From positions 26,608,501 through 26,672,500 of the forward strand of contig CM065397.1 in the NCBI GenBank assembly GCA_033060915.1: a stretch of DNA of 64,000 bases, given 5' to 3'. This document shows, one piece after another, positions 1 to 11,973 of this stretch (position 1 is the stretch's first letter; every line of letters begins with the position of its first letter). The position numbers and the translations under genes are program-made. The notes under the pieces are model-generated. The model was not told the origin of the DNA, searched no databases, and was given only the letters and a program-made list of their open reading frames with translations. Origin of the DNA: Euryodendron excelsum (lineage: Eukaryota; Streptophyta; Magnoliopsida; Ericales; Pentaphylacaceae).

Positions 1-1155
1 GAAAAATTTTTCTTTGGACTTCCACCTATCTAGTTTTACATATAAAATCCTAAACTACTCTTGAGTCTTTGGATTCACCTTCTTTAAATTTGATGTCTAG
101 AAGGTCGTTGAGAGACCTTGTTGATTGGCCCTTGTCTTCTTGGCAATCCTATTCCCGTGAGCATAGAGAGATTAGGGCCCCTCTTATGGGATAACTTGAA
201 ATGCATGCAATTATTCCTTAGGGTTACGTGGAAACCCTTAGGGTTTTAGTAGGTTTAATGGAATGGAGAGTGAACTTGGTGCCACTCTCTTTGGGTTGAT
301 CATATGCATGGAGATGCAGTGACATGAATATGGATGCAAAGAGTATAATGAAAGAGAATGCAATTGCAAAGTAAATATACATGCATGAATAGTTAGACAG
401 GCATTATAACAATAAGAGAACAGTTATTATAATAATAGGAATAAACGGATATAGAGGAAAGTAAAACCAGTTGCCCTTTCCTTTATGGTTTTGGAAAACA
501 GTGTGCATGTCTTAAATCCAGCAGAGGTTCGGCTATGCATGGTGTTTATATGAGCATAAGGTTGAGGGTTTACTAATGTATCCTAAAAAGGCTCGGTTTT
601 CGAATCTTCAAACCTAGGCCCACTCCCTAAGGTGCTGCCATGATTGGTTGGTGATCCGAGCGGGGGAACCATGAAGAGGCTGTAGGGGAAGAAACTGACA
701 TAACATCTTGCTCATAACCAATATACCGTTCTCCCTTCTAACTAGAAGGGACATATCAAGGTAAAGAATGCCAGTATGCAGAATACAAGTGCACGTGCAG
801 TGTGTGTGTGATTTTTTAAAGTAGAGAAAAGAGCCCAATAACTCCCATCCATCCTGTTCATTACATTCATTCATAGTATGTCGAGCAGTTAACATGAAAT
901 AAAATAAAATGTGCATAAAAATCCACCTACAAAACAAATATGCAACAGTTAGTATGCGGATAACAAACTTAATGCAAGATAGTATGAATGGAACTAAATT
1001 AAATGTATGCTTTTGAAAACAACTTTCAAATTTTGATTTCGGAAATTTTAGAGTGGATAGGATTGAACAAATCAATTGAAGACTCTATATGGGTGAAGGG
1101 TGAAAAGACATGACAATGGTCTAACCTTATAAGTGTCCCCAGCGGAGTCGCCAGT
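1..1155 (-). mobile_element. Ogre/Tat-like element 1, leader next to its 5' LTR (partial)
   Basis: This is the untranslated leader of a minus-strand Tat/Ogre-type LTR retrotransposon. Its other half lies left of the window. It aligns almost base for base with 32563-33715, the same part of the complete element at 21572-47635; the two copies are about 1155 and 1153 bases long. The right end carries the primer-binding site and the LTR follows two bases later. The longest minus-strand open frame (614-1075, 153 codons) has no family signature and lies in leader sequence, so I do not call it a gene. Placement as leader is secure; any function of the sequence is unknown. Confidence 0.85.
1136..1153 (-). 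promoter_or_regulatory. Primer-binding site, tRNA-Arg type
   Basis: On the minus strand this reads TGGCGACTCCGCTGGGGA, two bases after the LTR end. It is complementary to the 3' end of plant tRNA-Arg(ACG) plus CCA, as I recall that tRNA. tRNA-Arg priming is typical of Ogre-type elements. The site fixes the element's orientation (minus) and shows that LTR 1156-5768 is the 5' LTR. Confidence 0.85.
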
Positions 1156-4100
1156 TGTCATGCCCTGATTTTTCGCACTCAAAAAAGACAAGTGAGAAAA
1201 ACACAGTACTCTCTCATTAGAATTCGTCCTCCTAGAAAGATGAGTGCGACTAGGTTTGAATTAAAAATTGATTTGAATAAAGAGCTTTTGGAAAACAATT
1301 TGGAGTCACCACCACCTAACTTGATTAAGGTGAGTTAGGTCATCTAAAAACTAAGCACAATCCGAATATTATACTTAGTGTTTTTGAAAACTTCCTCAAG
1401 AGAGGGTTTTTAAGAAAACAGGTTGTTTGGCAAACTTTAGAAAAATGCAAGCCCTTTTTTTAAAAATAACTCCATTTGGTCCTTAAAAACAATGATCTAG
1501 GTTCAGAAGTTGGTTACATGTAGGGAAGACGCACTAAACCATCACCCTACATCGCCCTTGAGGTACCTACATGTCAATTTACCCTAGGTTCACTCATTAG
1601 AGTCTTCAATTAATAAATGTCTAATAACTATCCACTTTAGAAAAGAATTTTGAAAAGAAGTTTGACATGATGCATGATATGCAAGTGCAAGAATTTGATT
1701 TGAGTTTAAAAATAGATTTGAAAAGAACTTGATTTGATTTGAAATGGATTTTAAAAGAAAGTTTTAGAAATTGGAAATAGATATTTGAAAATAGATTTTT
1801 AGAATTGGAAGTTTGAAAATAGCTATGGAATTAGAAATTTAAAAAAGATTGTGAAAATAGAAGCTTGGAAAAGGTTGTGGAATTGGATATTTGAAAAAGG
1901 TTATGACCGCACCCGTGAGGGTTGCCTACGTATCCCTTTATTGTGAATCAGGTCAGTCGAAGTTCAAATAAGAGTCCGATAGAAAATAAAAGATTTGACT
2001 TGACAAAGAGTTTGAGTTGGAATTTGAATTGAAAAATTAGGAAATTAAACTTTGATTGGAAGATTTGAAAAGATTGGTTTTGGAAAGCTTGGTTTTAGAA
2101 AACCTAGACTTAGAAAGATAGGATTAAGGACTTGAGATTAAGAAAAATTTGATTGGAAAGTTTGATTTAGAAAACAAGGAGAGTTGGCGTCTAGGAAAGA
2201 TTGAATTTAGAAAATCTTGAAATTAGAAAAGTTTCAAAATAGGAAAGTTCCGTTTTAGGAAAGTATCATTTTACGAAAGTTTCAAATTAGGAAAGTTTCA
2301 TTTTAGGAAAGTTTCTTTTTAGGAAAGTTTCATTTTAGGAAAGTTTCTTTTCAAGAAAATTTGGTTTTAAGAAAGTTTAAAATAGGAAAAGTTTAAAAAT
2401 TGGAAAGTTTTGAATTTAGAAAGTTTCAACTTAAGAAAGAGTTGAATTTTAGAAAGATTCGAATTAGGAAAAGTTTGATTCAAGAAAAATTTGGAATATG
2501 GAAAATTTAGAATTTTGGAAAGATTTGGAATAGAAAGGTAGAAATTAGGAAAGGTTTGAAAGTGTGAGTTTAAGAAACACTCGAAGTTTAGGAAAGATTT
2601 GAGTTTAAGAAAAAATGAAAAATTTAGACTTTAGAAAGTTAAGATTTCGAAAGGTATGAAATTAGGAAAGATTTGGATTTAGGAAAGATTTAATTTCTAT
2701 TTCGTAAAACAAAGGATTAGATTTTATTTCAATTTGATTTTGTTCCAAAAACAGAGGATTCGATTTAGTTTCCAAAATAGAATCATAAGGGGAAGTTTTA
2801 GAAATCCTAGATTTGAAAGTCTAAGGTTTCATGTGGAAAATAGGTTTTGAAAATTGATGATTTTGATGTAAAAAGGAGGTTTTGAAAACCTAGGTTTTGA
2901 GTCAAGATTGGAAATCATGTTTTAGGAAAGAAAATTAGGGTTTCCTAACCATTGACTCTAAGGCTTAATTTGGACTCCAAGAAAAAAGATTTTGGAAAGT
3001 GAATTTTTTGGAAATGAAGATTTTTGGAAGGAAATCCTAGAAAGGTGTTTTTTAGAAAGTAAACTTGAAAAGAAAGTTTTTGGAAAGAAATTTTTGGAAA
3101 GAGTTTTTTAGGAAAGAAACTTAAGGAGCATTTTTAGAAAGTGAATTTTGAAGAAAGTTTTTTGGAAAGGAGTTTAAAAAGAAGTTTTGGAAAATGAATT
3201 TTTTGAAAGGGGTTTTTAACAAGCAATTTTTAAAAAGCAATTTTGAAAAGGAGATTGGAGAGAGTTTTACAAAAAGAGATTTTTAAAAAGTAAGAGATTT
3301 GAAAAGGATTTAAATGTGGACTTTTGCAAGTCTTTAAAAATATCTCACTTTCCTAAAACGATTCTAACCATAAGAAGGTTAGAACCCCTCTAGGATTGTG
3401 GTTTTGAAAATAATAAGGATTTGAAAATATGGACCATATTGGTTACTTTGAATGTAACACTTTTCTAAAGGAACCCTAACCATGGAAAGGCTAGAATCAC
3501 CTTAGGATTGTGATTTTCAAAATAAGTTTTGAGGAAGAAAATTTTAATGCAAGTTTTGAAAACGGTTTTGATGCAAGTTTTGAAAACAAGTTTGAAAACA
3601 AATTTTGGAGAGATGCATGATCATGATATGCACAATGCAAGTTGGGGTTGTGAACGTATAAGGTTAAAGGCTTCACCACATAATCAAGGGGACCAAACCC
3701 ACGTGATCTCCAGTTAGACTAAGCGAAAGCCCTCGACACGGTGACTTTCAATAGCCTAATCCTACACATAAACTGGGGAGTCCCTTGTTTCAAGCATGTA
3801 AGAAAGGGGTGTAGAAGATGTGAGATTAAAATAGAAGAAAATCCAAGTGGGTTAGGAGAGAAAAGAGAGAGGGGAGAATTGCGTAAACGTAAATAGGAAG
3901 CCTACCTTATGTCTTCTTTTATTTTATTTTCTTTATTTGCTTGATTTACTTCGATCTTTGCTTTGGTCTTCAAGATCTTCCAAGTTGCAGCACTTCAAGT
4001 TTTCAATGGAGGCTTTGGAGGCTAGTATATGATTGTATGTATGCTAAAGTTAAGTGTATAGAGGTTAGGGTTTCTATATGGAGGCTAGGGTATGAAGAAC

Positions 4101-5768
4101 CTAAAAGGAACTAGGGTTTGGAAGGACTTCGAGCTTTGAATATCGAAGAGCAGGGTTTGCAGACCTTTTTCATGCTTGAGGAGGCTCTATATTTGTAGAC
4201 AAAAGATTGACCTAGCGCCTGTTGTAGTGGCACCAGGCAAAATTTCCTTCTCGTGCCACTAGGAATGGTGCCAGCCACTTAGGAAAGTTTTAAGGTTGGC
4301 AAGCAATGTATCTTTAGAAGATTTAGGCGCCTGTACTAGTAACTACTATGCAATTTTTAGGCTGGTTTCATTAGGAGTGACTTTGAAAGGTTCGGGAATG
4401 ATTTAAAGGGTCGGGAATGGCCCAAAGGGCTGGAAAGGGATAAGAACCCTCAGAATAGTGTCTCGAGGGTGGTAGACTTGAAAAATAATAACAGGACGTG
4501 TTGGAGGGATTGACCGAGCCATTAAGGGCAAAATGGTAAATCGGGCTGGGAAGCTGCCAGGATGGACATGGAATGTTCTAGAAAAAGATTGAAGGCTTGG
4601 AAACATTAACTAGAATGTTCCAGGAGGTTACCGGTTTGATACCCATAGCCAGAGTGGTTGGAAGAGGCGACCGGTCCACTAGGGACAAAACGGTCATTTT
4701 GCACTAAGTTTACCGGAACTGACTCGGAATGACCTAGAAATGTGTCGGAAGGCCGGGGATACTATCAGAAACATTCCTAAAAGATTACCGGTTTGATACT
4801 CAAAGCCGATGTGGTTCTCGAGGCACTCAGATGCCTAGGGGCAAAATGGTCATTTTGATTGGAGGGTATCGGAATTGGCCCGAAACCCGCTGGAAGGCAC
4901 TTAAACATGCCGGATCCTCTTTGGGACGACCCTGAAAGGGTGGACTTACCGTCCTGAGGACTTAGGTACTTTCTCAAGAAACGAGCCGGAAATGGCCTTC
5001 GGGGTAGTTTGGTCATTTTTCACCGGAGTGGGCTAGCAGGCACTGGTGTTGACCTAAGTTTTGAGTGTTTCCATCACTCTGACGATGGTCTCGTGACATA
5101 GGTGTTTATTGGCAATTCCCAATGTCGACTTGTTTACAAGCGTTTCCACCACTCTGACAGTTGCGATGTTTACGAGTACTTCCGTTACTCTAGCGGTTCG
5201 CGATCATTCTAGAGATTGTCTGATCTCAGGAAGCTGCTAGGTGGACTTATCACTTGAGGAATCAACTTTCTTGAAAAGTGTGCCAAATAACAGACATTTC
5301 TTCATTGGCAAGTTAGCAGGCGCCAAAGGTGAACCGTTCTACCATCTCGGGGACTTAGGGTCTCCTCCCAGCCTACGGGTTTGAAGGGACTTACCGTTCT
5401 GAAGTTTTTTCCAAAAAGATGTGCCAGATAGGATGGACTTACCGTCATGAGGAATCATCTTTCTCGAAAGGCATGCCAAATTTAATTTAGACTAGAATTG
5501 GATTGGAATTGGATTTTAATCCTGGAATTGAGACTGAAACGGGGACTTACCGTCTTCGAAAAGACATGCCCACTGAAATTGGACCGAACAATGCTCCAAG
5601 GGCATTTTGATCATTTTGCCTCTATTTGGGTCTGGTGGGCCTGCGAATCGATTGATTGGCTGAATTAGGTTTGGATAGCTAATTTGAACTGAAATATGTC
5701 CATATTGACTTGAACTCAAGTCTGGACGGACTGGAGACTGCCGAGCGGGCAAAAATGGGGTGCTTACA
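1156..5768 (-). mobile_element. 5' LTR of Ogre/Tat-like element 1
   Basis: An LTR of about 4.6 kb on the minus strand. Read in sense it starts TGTAAGCACC (at 5768) and ends GGGCATGACA (at 1156). It contains the family's ordered blocks: terminal block, 155-type CCGGT repeats (about 4500-5000), a decayed GCGCC foldback (4209-4290), a decayed TATA region (4186-4199), the conserved U5 island (3605-3810), a strongly C-poor plus-strand tract (about 1680-3330) and a mutated primer-site mimic (about 1303-1312). It was inserted into the protease of copia copy A: copia sequence resumes at 5769 and matches copy B. The left TSD is outside the window. Confidence 0.88.
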
Positions 5769-6010
5769 TTTGTCACACAATTAACTAATGCTCAACAGGT
5801 TGTGCTTAAGGCCTTTAACAACTAAGACATTTTCAAATGAAGTAGAAGAATTCTTATCAATACTGCCTTTACCAATGATCTTGCCTTTTCTATTATCTCC
5901 AAAAGTGACCAATCCTCCATCCATTAGCGTAATTGACGTAAATTGAGATTCATCTCTAGTCATGTGCCTTGAACAACCACTAACCAAGTACTAATGGTCC
6001 TTTTTGGATT
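5769..6010 (-). pseudogene. Copia (SIRE-like) protease remnant, copy A
   Basis: Minus-strand frame with the hallmark of SIRE/Maximus-type copia proteases: a CSRHMT motif followed by a LVTFGDN...GKIIGKGSI segment and LKHNLLSIS. In the family the motif is preceded by WYLDSG, where the Asp is catalytic. Here Trp is replaced by a stop and the DSG Asp by Val, so the enzyme is dead. The frame is cut at 5768 by the Ogre LTR, which removes the rest of the pol region from view. Copy B at 19392-19632 has the same region with different lesions. Confidence 0.85.
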
Positions 6011-6042
6011 TCGCTTGAAGACGCACCTATAAAGACATCAGC

Positions 6043-7061
6043 TCAATCCTTCACATTTGATATCCAAATCATTTTGGGTTCATAAAAGTTAGTCTTCAAT
6101 GATCCTATTGGGATCCAAGCATTCTTAGGAGCATTAGATTTTTGCATAATATAACATTTGCTAGCTATATGGCCTTTCTTTTGACAATAGAAGCACGTAA
6201 TTTTTGTTTTTGAAAACTTTTTATCCTTAAAAGGGTTGTAGCCTATTCCAGCCTTATTAAGAGAGCATTTTTGTTTGCCAAGCATGGCATCAAGCTTTTC
6301 TTTCCCATTAATGCATTTTGCAAGAGATTTTTCTAAATCATTTACTTTTTCTTTCAAAACAGAATTCTCTTTATCCAAAATTTCATTTTTATTTTGTAAA
6401 TCTTCACTCTCATCAGTGAGTGTAGATACTAACTTTTTAAGAAGAATGTTTTTATGCTCATCTTTTTAAATTCAGCAAGTAAATCATCAAAAGCATCTTG
6501 CAATTCATCAAATGAAAAACTAGATGGTTTAGTGTGTACCACCTCAAATTCCTCCTGATGTGCCATGAGACATAGGTTTGTAATTTCTTGAGGTTCAGCT
6601 TCCTCATCCGAGCTATATTTCTCATCTTCACTCTATGTGGCAGCTAGACCCCTTCTTCCTCTACCTTTCTTTTCTTTCTTCTTTAGCATAAGACACTCAG
6701 CTTTAATATGTCCTTGCTTTTTGCATTCATAGCATATAATGGTTGAATCCTTGTTGTTGAATTCACCCTTTGCTTCAGGTTTCTTTCCTCCTGTCCACCT
6801 TCTTTTCATGAATCTTTTGAACTTCCTTGCAAGGAGGGCAAGGTCTTCCTCATCATCATCTTCACTTCCAGATTCATTTTCTAATATGGTGGACTTAAAT
6901 GCAATGGATTTTTTTTTTCTTCCTCCTTTTCTAGAGATTTTTGCTTTTGGGTCAGCTCATAGGTCATGAGAGATCCAAGAAGCTCCTCAAGTGGCAATAT
7001 GTTAAGGTTTTTGGCAATGATCTTAGAATCTTTTTCGCCTGTTCACTATTAGGATATACTC
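6043..7061 (-). pseudogene. Copia (SIRE-like) gag C-terminal half and pol start, copy A
   Basis: Decayed gag of a copia element, minus strand, continuing from 11974-12469 across the inserted LTR. Seen in order: the KILRSLPK segment, then LNILPLEELLGSLMTYEL (a short family segment between them is deleted), an acidic Glu/Asp-rich linker, a CCHC knuckle CYECKKQGHIKAEC at 6693-6734, a Glu/Lys coiled-coil stretch (LVSTLTDESEDLQNKNEIL-like), and a second knuckle CFYCQKKGHIASKC at 6154-6195. Frameshifts and a stop between segments show it is not translated as one protein. Gag normally forms the virus-like particle; the knuckles bind RNA. Confidence 0.88.
7057..7061 (+). repeat. Target-site duplication TACTC, left copy
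   Basis: TACTC precedes the LTR start TGTAAGCACC at 7062. The same five bases follow the LTR end at 11969-11973. Confidence 0.93.
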
Positions 7062-7224
7062 TGTAAGCACCCCATTTTTGCCTGCTCAGCAATCTCCGGC
7101 CCGACCGGATCTAATTTTCAAACATCACAACACATGCAAGCTCAAAACGAGCCTTTCAAACTCCAATCCAGTCAACTAGTCACTTCCCGGGCCCAAAAAG
7201 CCCAAATAAAGCCATGAACATCAT

Positions 7225-7570
7225 TCCAGGCAGCTTTCCGGGACCGAGCGATCTCGAAAACCAACGCCATCTGGGTAGCTTCCCGAGTTTAGACGATCTC
7301 AGGACCAACACCCTATCAAATTCTAGATGGTTCACTTCTGGCACTTGCTAGCCTGCCAATATAGAATATCCATCATTCGGTAGCTTTCTGAGGCTAGGCG
7401 TTCTCGGAGACCAACACCACCCTCATAGGTAGCTTTCTAAAACTAGGCGTTCTCAAGAACGAACACCATTCTACAGGTAGCTCTCTAAGACCAGGCCGTC
7501 TCAGAGACCAACACCGCACAGGTAGTTTTCCTAGACCGGGCGATCTCCGAAACCAACACCTAGGTCAACA
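7225..7570 (+). repeat. About six degenerate ~60-bp repeats in U3
   Basis: Units follow the pattern GGTAGCTTTC...CGATCTC...ACCAACACC, repeated with variable length. Several contain a short hairpin such as GTCTC-A-GAGAC. This array occupies the U3 position that the 81-bp array has in the other subfamily. Confidence 0.7.
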
Positions 7571-8089
7571 CAGGCGCTTACTAGCCCGACTTGGTGAAAA
7601 ATGACCAAACTTGCCCCTTTGGGCCTCCAGGCACATTTTGAGAAAGTTCAAAATCTCTCAAAATGATAAGTCCACCCTTCCAAAATGTTACTAAACTGTT
7701 AGGCATACTCCACGCCTATCCAGTCCAATTTCGATTCCATTCTGGCTAACTCTGGTCAAAATGACAGTTTTGCCCCTAAACACCCCAGCACTGCACAAAC
7801 CCCACCGAGTAGTAAAAGACTCTCCTGAAAATACCCTTGAATGACCCGGCACGCTTAACATGGCATTCCAATCCATTCCTGACCATTTTCAGTCAAAATC
7901 GATCGAAATAACCATTTTGCCCCTAGCGACCCGAACGCGCCCCAAGACAACACCGGTCCTAGGTTTCTGAGCGGCGGATCTCGTCGTACACCCCTTGTTT
8001 AACCTAAGGAAGGCTTCATGACACTAAACACCCACGACTCGATAAAAGTTCCCCAAAGCGTAAATTTCTGTTTATCCCGACTCCGTGGT

Positions 8090-8480
8090 TATAATGCATC
8101 ATCAAATGACTTGAGAAATGCATAAACCAAGGAATTCCCAGAGGCTCGTCTATAGGTTTTTCCATCAGTATGACTCGATTGAATATATTGCTCCCTGGAG
8201 CCCTTCATCGTATGGCTCAAAAACTGCAACTTTCAGTAACCCCTGGAGCGTCTCGCAGACGCTCCACCTTTATTAACTTTTTCCCCAATTCCCTGATCGC
8301 AACGCACCATCAAACGACCTGAGAAATGCGTAAATCAGAGAATTCCCAAAAGTATTTCCAGAGTACTTTACATCGGTACGGTCCGATCGAAGAGATCGTT
8401 TTTCGAAAGCCTTGATCATGTAAAACAAAAACAGCTACTTTCTAACCCCCACAAAGCGTATCACAGACGCTTTGCAACGA
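8090..8480 (+). repeat. Tandem duplication (~205 bp) with hairpins
   Basis: Two diverged units each contain a CATCAAA(T/C)GAC.TGAGAAATGC block and end in a hairpin. Unit 1 has GGAGCGTCT-CGC-AGACGCTCC (8245-8265). Unit 2 has AAAGCGT-ATCACAG-ACGCTTT (8453-8473). The GG/CC pairs of the first become AA/TT in the second, so pairing is retained. Confidence 0.7.
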
Positions 8481-8775
8481 TGCCATTTTGAGCACATTTC
8501 CCAATACAATATCCCACACTTTCGAATACCATTCCAACTTTTAAAAAATATGAAAGTTCACAGGAAATCTTAGGAGAACATCGTGGGTGCAACTGATTCC
8601 TTTGAAACCTTCCTGATTGGCTCAATTATTAAGACAAAGTTTAAACGAACACTCCCGGTGACGGAGCGTATGCTGCATGCACCCAAATTTTGATCAAATT
8701 AATCAAAGTTCGATCAACCGTCAAAATTTAGCCAATACAATGGGTGCCACATGGCATTCTAGCAATGGAACAGTA

Positions 8776-8838
8776 CTGGCGCATGTGCTACATGCGCCAG
8801 GGCCAAAATTGGCCAAGCGCATGTAGCACATGTGCCAG
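8776..8838 (+). repeat. Long nested foldback immediately upstream of TATA
   Basis: Left half 8776-8800 is itself a perfect hairpin: an 11-bp stem CTGGCGCATGT/ACATGCGCCAG with loop GCT. It is followed by GGCCAA-AA-TTGGCC and by a right half (AGCGCATGTAGCACATGTGCC) that pairs with the left half over about 30 bp with few mismatches. The TATA box starts 17 bases downstream. The same architecture with different arm sequence occurs in the other LTRs (39159-39217, 60185-60241). Confidence 0.85.
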
Positions 8839-8854
8839 CCTCCTCCCAGATTGC

Positions 8855-8864
8855 CTATAAATAC
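8855..8864 (+). promoter_or_regulatory. TATA box of solo LTR 7062-11968
   Basis: CTATAAATAC directly downstream of the foldback, in the position shared by all family members. It marks the end of U3; transcription should start a few tens of bases downstream. Confidence 0.75.
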
Positions 8865-9654
8865 CGGCACCCCCCTTTGTATATTCCAAGGTCGAAAATT
8901 GATGCAAAGCTCTACTAAAACTTCTCCAAAAACTCGAATCTCTACATACATTCCACTCCTCCAACACTTAGGCTAGATTCCACCTCTCTCTAGCCCATTT
9001 ACTTCACCTACATAGCCCTATACACCATTAAACCCCTCCTTCCAGCTCCTCAAGCCTACTTGAAGCCATCCAAGTTCAAGTCAAGGCATCCATAGAAGAT
9101 TATAAGTGTGTTGAAGGCTAAAGGTGGTATTTCTTTTACATTTTTATCTTCCCCCACTCTTCTCTTCTCCCTCCTAGCCTACTTAGGCTATTCTCTATTT
9201 TAATCCCCTTCTTCAACCCCCCCTTTCTTGCATGCTTGAGCCAAGAGGGCTCTTAGTTCATGCCTAGAGGAAAGCTAGTAGGAGCCACCGTGTAGGGGGA
9301 TCTCTCACTAGCCTACTTTAAGATGGTATGGCCTAGGAGCCCATTGATTATGTGGTGTAGCCTAAAGCCTTGTATGTATTCATGACCCCCTTGCATTTTG
9401 TTATCTTGATCATGTCTTGTGTGCTTGGCTACATTTTCATGTTTATAACCATGTTCTACAAAACTTGCATTATTCTTATTTCCATGCCACTTTTAAGCTC
9501 CATATTCCTTTCAAAAGGGTTCTAAGAGTTGGTCCCTTGAAGTTTAGGATGAGACTTTAGAAATCATGCCTTAGAAAATCCCCCTTAACCCCTAACTCTC
9601 ACTTTTGCATCATTGTATTCCAACTTGCATGAAAATGGTTTTCAAACTCTCTAA

Positions 9655-9945
9655 TTCCCAAGGTTTCTATTCTTTCAAGTTTAGTGGTTGAAATGGCCCA
9701 TGGAACCCTCTCTTGAGTGGTCTCCCTTTTATGTTGGCCATAGGAGCCCTAAATTGTTAGAATGATTCCTTTCTCTTTTTATTCTTACACACAAGTGGTT
9801 TTCAAATTATTTGATTTCTAAGGTTTCCATTCTCTCATGTTTAGTGGTTGGAATGGCCCCATGGAACCCTCTCTCGAGTGGTTTCCCTTCACATTGGCCA
9901 TAGGAACCCTAACTTGTTGGAATGGTTTCCTTTTAAAATAAGTTT
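9655..9945 (+). repeat. Two ~170-bp tandem units in the U5 side of LTR 7062-11968
   Basis: Both units run from an AAGGTTTC(T/C)ATTCT block through TTTAGTGGTTG.AATGGCCC, ATGGAACCCTCTC and TTGGCCATAGGA.CCCTAA. They have diverged at roughly one base in ten by eye. Confidence 0.65.
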
Positions 9946-10270
9946 CAAAATCTCCTCCTTAAGAATGGTTTTCAAAAGCTCATTCTCTCCATCATTGCAT
10001 TAAAAGTGGTTTTCCAAAGGTTGCCACCATTGTGTTGATTCTTGAAATACATACTCTCGTCAAGATAACGGTTATAATAGTCCCAAGGAAACCTTCTTTG
10101 GAATGGTTTTCAAGCACTAACCATATAAACCATATGCTTGGCTAGAGTCAAAATTTTCATGGAAATGATCTTCAAAAGGGTTGTCAACCAAAGTCCTTTG
10201 CATAACATGATTTGTTTTCTAAAACCCCTTTCAAAAGTGCATAAAATCATCTTTCAAACCATCTTCCAAT

Positions 10271-10590
10271 CCAACCCTAGGTTAACTTGACCCTAGTTGT
10301 CCAACCCTAGGTTAACTTGACCCTAGTTGCCTAACCCTAGGTTAATTTAACCCAAGTTAGTTAACCATAGGTCACCTTAACCCTAGGTTAACTTGACCCT
10401 AGTTATCCAACCCTAGGTTAACTTGACCCTAGTTGTCCAACCCTAGGTTAACTTGACCCTAGTTACCTGACCCTAGGTTAATCAAACCCTAGTTGATTAA
10501 CACTAGGTCACCTTAACCCTAGGTTAACCTAACCCAAATTAGTTAACCTTAGGTCACCCCTAACCTTAGGCCAACACAACCTAGGTTAAT
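10271..10590 (+). repeat. 30-bp minisatellite rich in CCCTAGGTTAAC
   Basis: The unit contains CCAACCCTAGGTTAAC and TTGACCCTAGTTGT. The first two units (10271-10300, 10301-10330) are near identical and about ten are recognisable to 10590, later ones degenerate. It is confined to this one LTR in the window. CCCTAGG and GTTAAC are palindromic. It resembles telomere repeat only superficially. Confidence 0.85.
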
Positions 10591-11809
10591 ATACTTCAAG
10601 GTTCTAACTCATGAACCCCTTTTAAAGGTTCTTACTATTTAAAACTACTCTCATAATCCATTTTTGCAAAACCTCCTACTCTCTTGAGATTTCAAAAATC
10701 AACTCCATAACCTTTTCAAATATCCCTACACGCTATTTCAAAATTGTTTCCAAAAATATTTTGAAGAACTCACAACCCTTAGGTGTCCCTACCCCTTCTA
10801 TGGTTAGGGATTCCGAAAGAAAGTGATATATCAAGAACAACCTCCAGTATTGTCCATATTAGAATTCCAAAGTCTTAGGTGATTTCAAAAACCAATTTCG
10901 AAAACCTTTTTAACATTCCAAAATCATACCTCCAAGATTTTCAAACAAAACTTCGAGACATTTTCCAAAATCTCTTGAGCTATTTCAAAAGCACTTCCAA
11001 AACTCCCTTAAGTTGTTCTAAATACATTTCTAAATCCTCTTTTAAAAGTTTCAAAGTTCTATTTCAAAACACTCCACTACTCTATTTCAAATCAAAACTC
11101 CTAAGCTCTCCTTTCTAAAGACCTCAAAGTGTCTTCATATCTTTTCAAAGATCTCAAAAAATCTTCACATCTCTCCAAAGACCTCAATGTGTCTTCAAAA
11201 CATTCCAAAGGCCCTAATACACCTATTTTACATCGAGCTCTAGCCCGAACTATGAATGACCTAATTCTCGCCAAATGAGATACGTAGGCAACCTAAAATA
11301 ATGCCGTTATAACTTCTATTTCAACTCCAACCCCCTTTTCGAAAGTTTCTATCAATCCTAAATTTCCATCTCAAACTCCTTCACAACTCCCACATTTTCA
11401 AACTTCTTTCAAAACTTGCATCATGCATCATTCATTCGAAAGGTGATGACTAAACCCCGTTTTCAAAACTCTAAAGTGAATATTAAGTGGACAATGGTAA
11501 CCGGTTATTCTAGTGAGTGAACAAAGGGTGATTAGACATGTAGGTACCGAAAGGGCGGGGTAGGGTAATGATCTTAGGATATTTTCCCTACACGTAACCA
11601 ACCCCGGACCATAGATTTCTATTTTTGAAAGACTAAAATAGAGTTATTTTCAAAAAGGACTTAAATCTTTTCAAAGGTTGCCAAACAACCTATTTCCTTA
11701 AAAACCCTATCTTGAGGGAATTTTCAAAAAGCTTTTCCAAAAACCCTAAGTTTGATCTTCTAATTAATACTTAGTTTTAGGTGCCCTAACTCATCTAAAT
11801 CAAGTTAGG

Positions 11810-11819
11810 TGGCGACTCC
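11810..11819 (+). other. Primer-binding-site mimic inside U5
   Basis: TGGCGACTCC equals the first ten bases of the family's real primer site (TGGCGACTCCGCTGGGGA at 33696-33713 and 1136-1153, minus strand) but lies about 150 bases upstream of the LTR end. The context TCAAGTTAGG-TGGCGACTCC is kept in most LTRs of the window. Confidence 0.7.
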
Positions 11820-11968
11820 TATTTTTCTAAAAAACCCTTAATCAAACCAATTTTCAATTCAAACCTAGTTGCACTTGTCCTCCTAGGAGGATGAACTCTA
11901 ATGACAGAGTTCCGTACTTTTGTCTCCGAGCCGAAAAGACCTTAGACCCAAAAAACCAAGGCGCGACA

Positions 11969-11973
11969 TACTC
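11969..11973 (+). repeat. Target-site duplication TACTC, right copy
   Basis: It directly follows the LTR end GCGACA at 11968 and equals 7057-7061. Copia gag sequence resumes here. Confidence 0.93.

Larger units (their letters stand above)
7062..11968 (+). mobile_element. Solo Ogre/Tat LTR, divergent subfamily (4.9 kb)
   Basis: A plus-strand solo LTR starting TGTAAGCACCCCATTTTTG and ending AAGGCGCGACA, flanked by TACTC on both sides, with no primer site or interior. It shares terminal blocks, TATA context, parts of the U5 island and the 3' end with the other LTRs, but U3 and much of U5 differ, so it is a separate subfamily. Notable contents: about 60-bp hairpin units (7225-7570), a duplicated unit with hairpins (8090-8480), a long foldback (8776-8838), TATA (8855-8864), a 170-bp duplication (9655-9945), a 30-bp minisatellite (10271-10590) and a primer-site mimic (11810-11819). 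A solo LTR forms by recombination between the two LTRs of a full element. The insertion splits the gag of copia copy A; the uninterrupted site is visible in copy B near 20427-20431. Confidence 0.94.

Noticed and set aside
614..1075. 153-codon minus-strand frame in the leader
   Set aside because: The homologous leader at 33150-33640 does not keep it open, and no motif is present.
1136..1155. Reading the TGTC... edges as plus-strand LTR starts
   Set aside because: The tRNA-Arg primer site and polypurine tract only make sense on the minus strand, where the LTR begins TGTAAGCACC.
10271..10590. Interstitial telomere repeat
   Set aside because: The unit is 30 bp with CCCTAGG, not the 7-bp plant telomere CCCTAAA.
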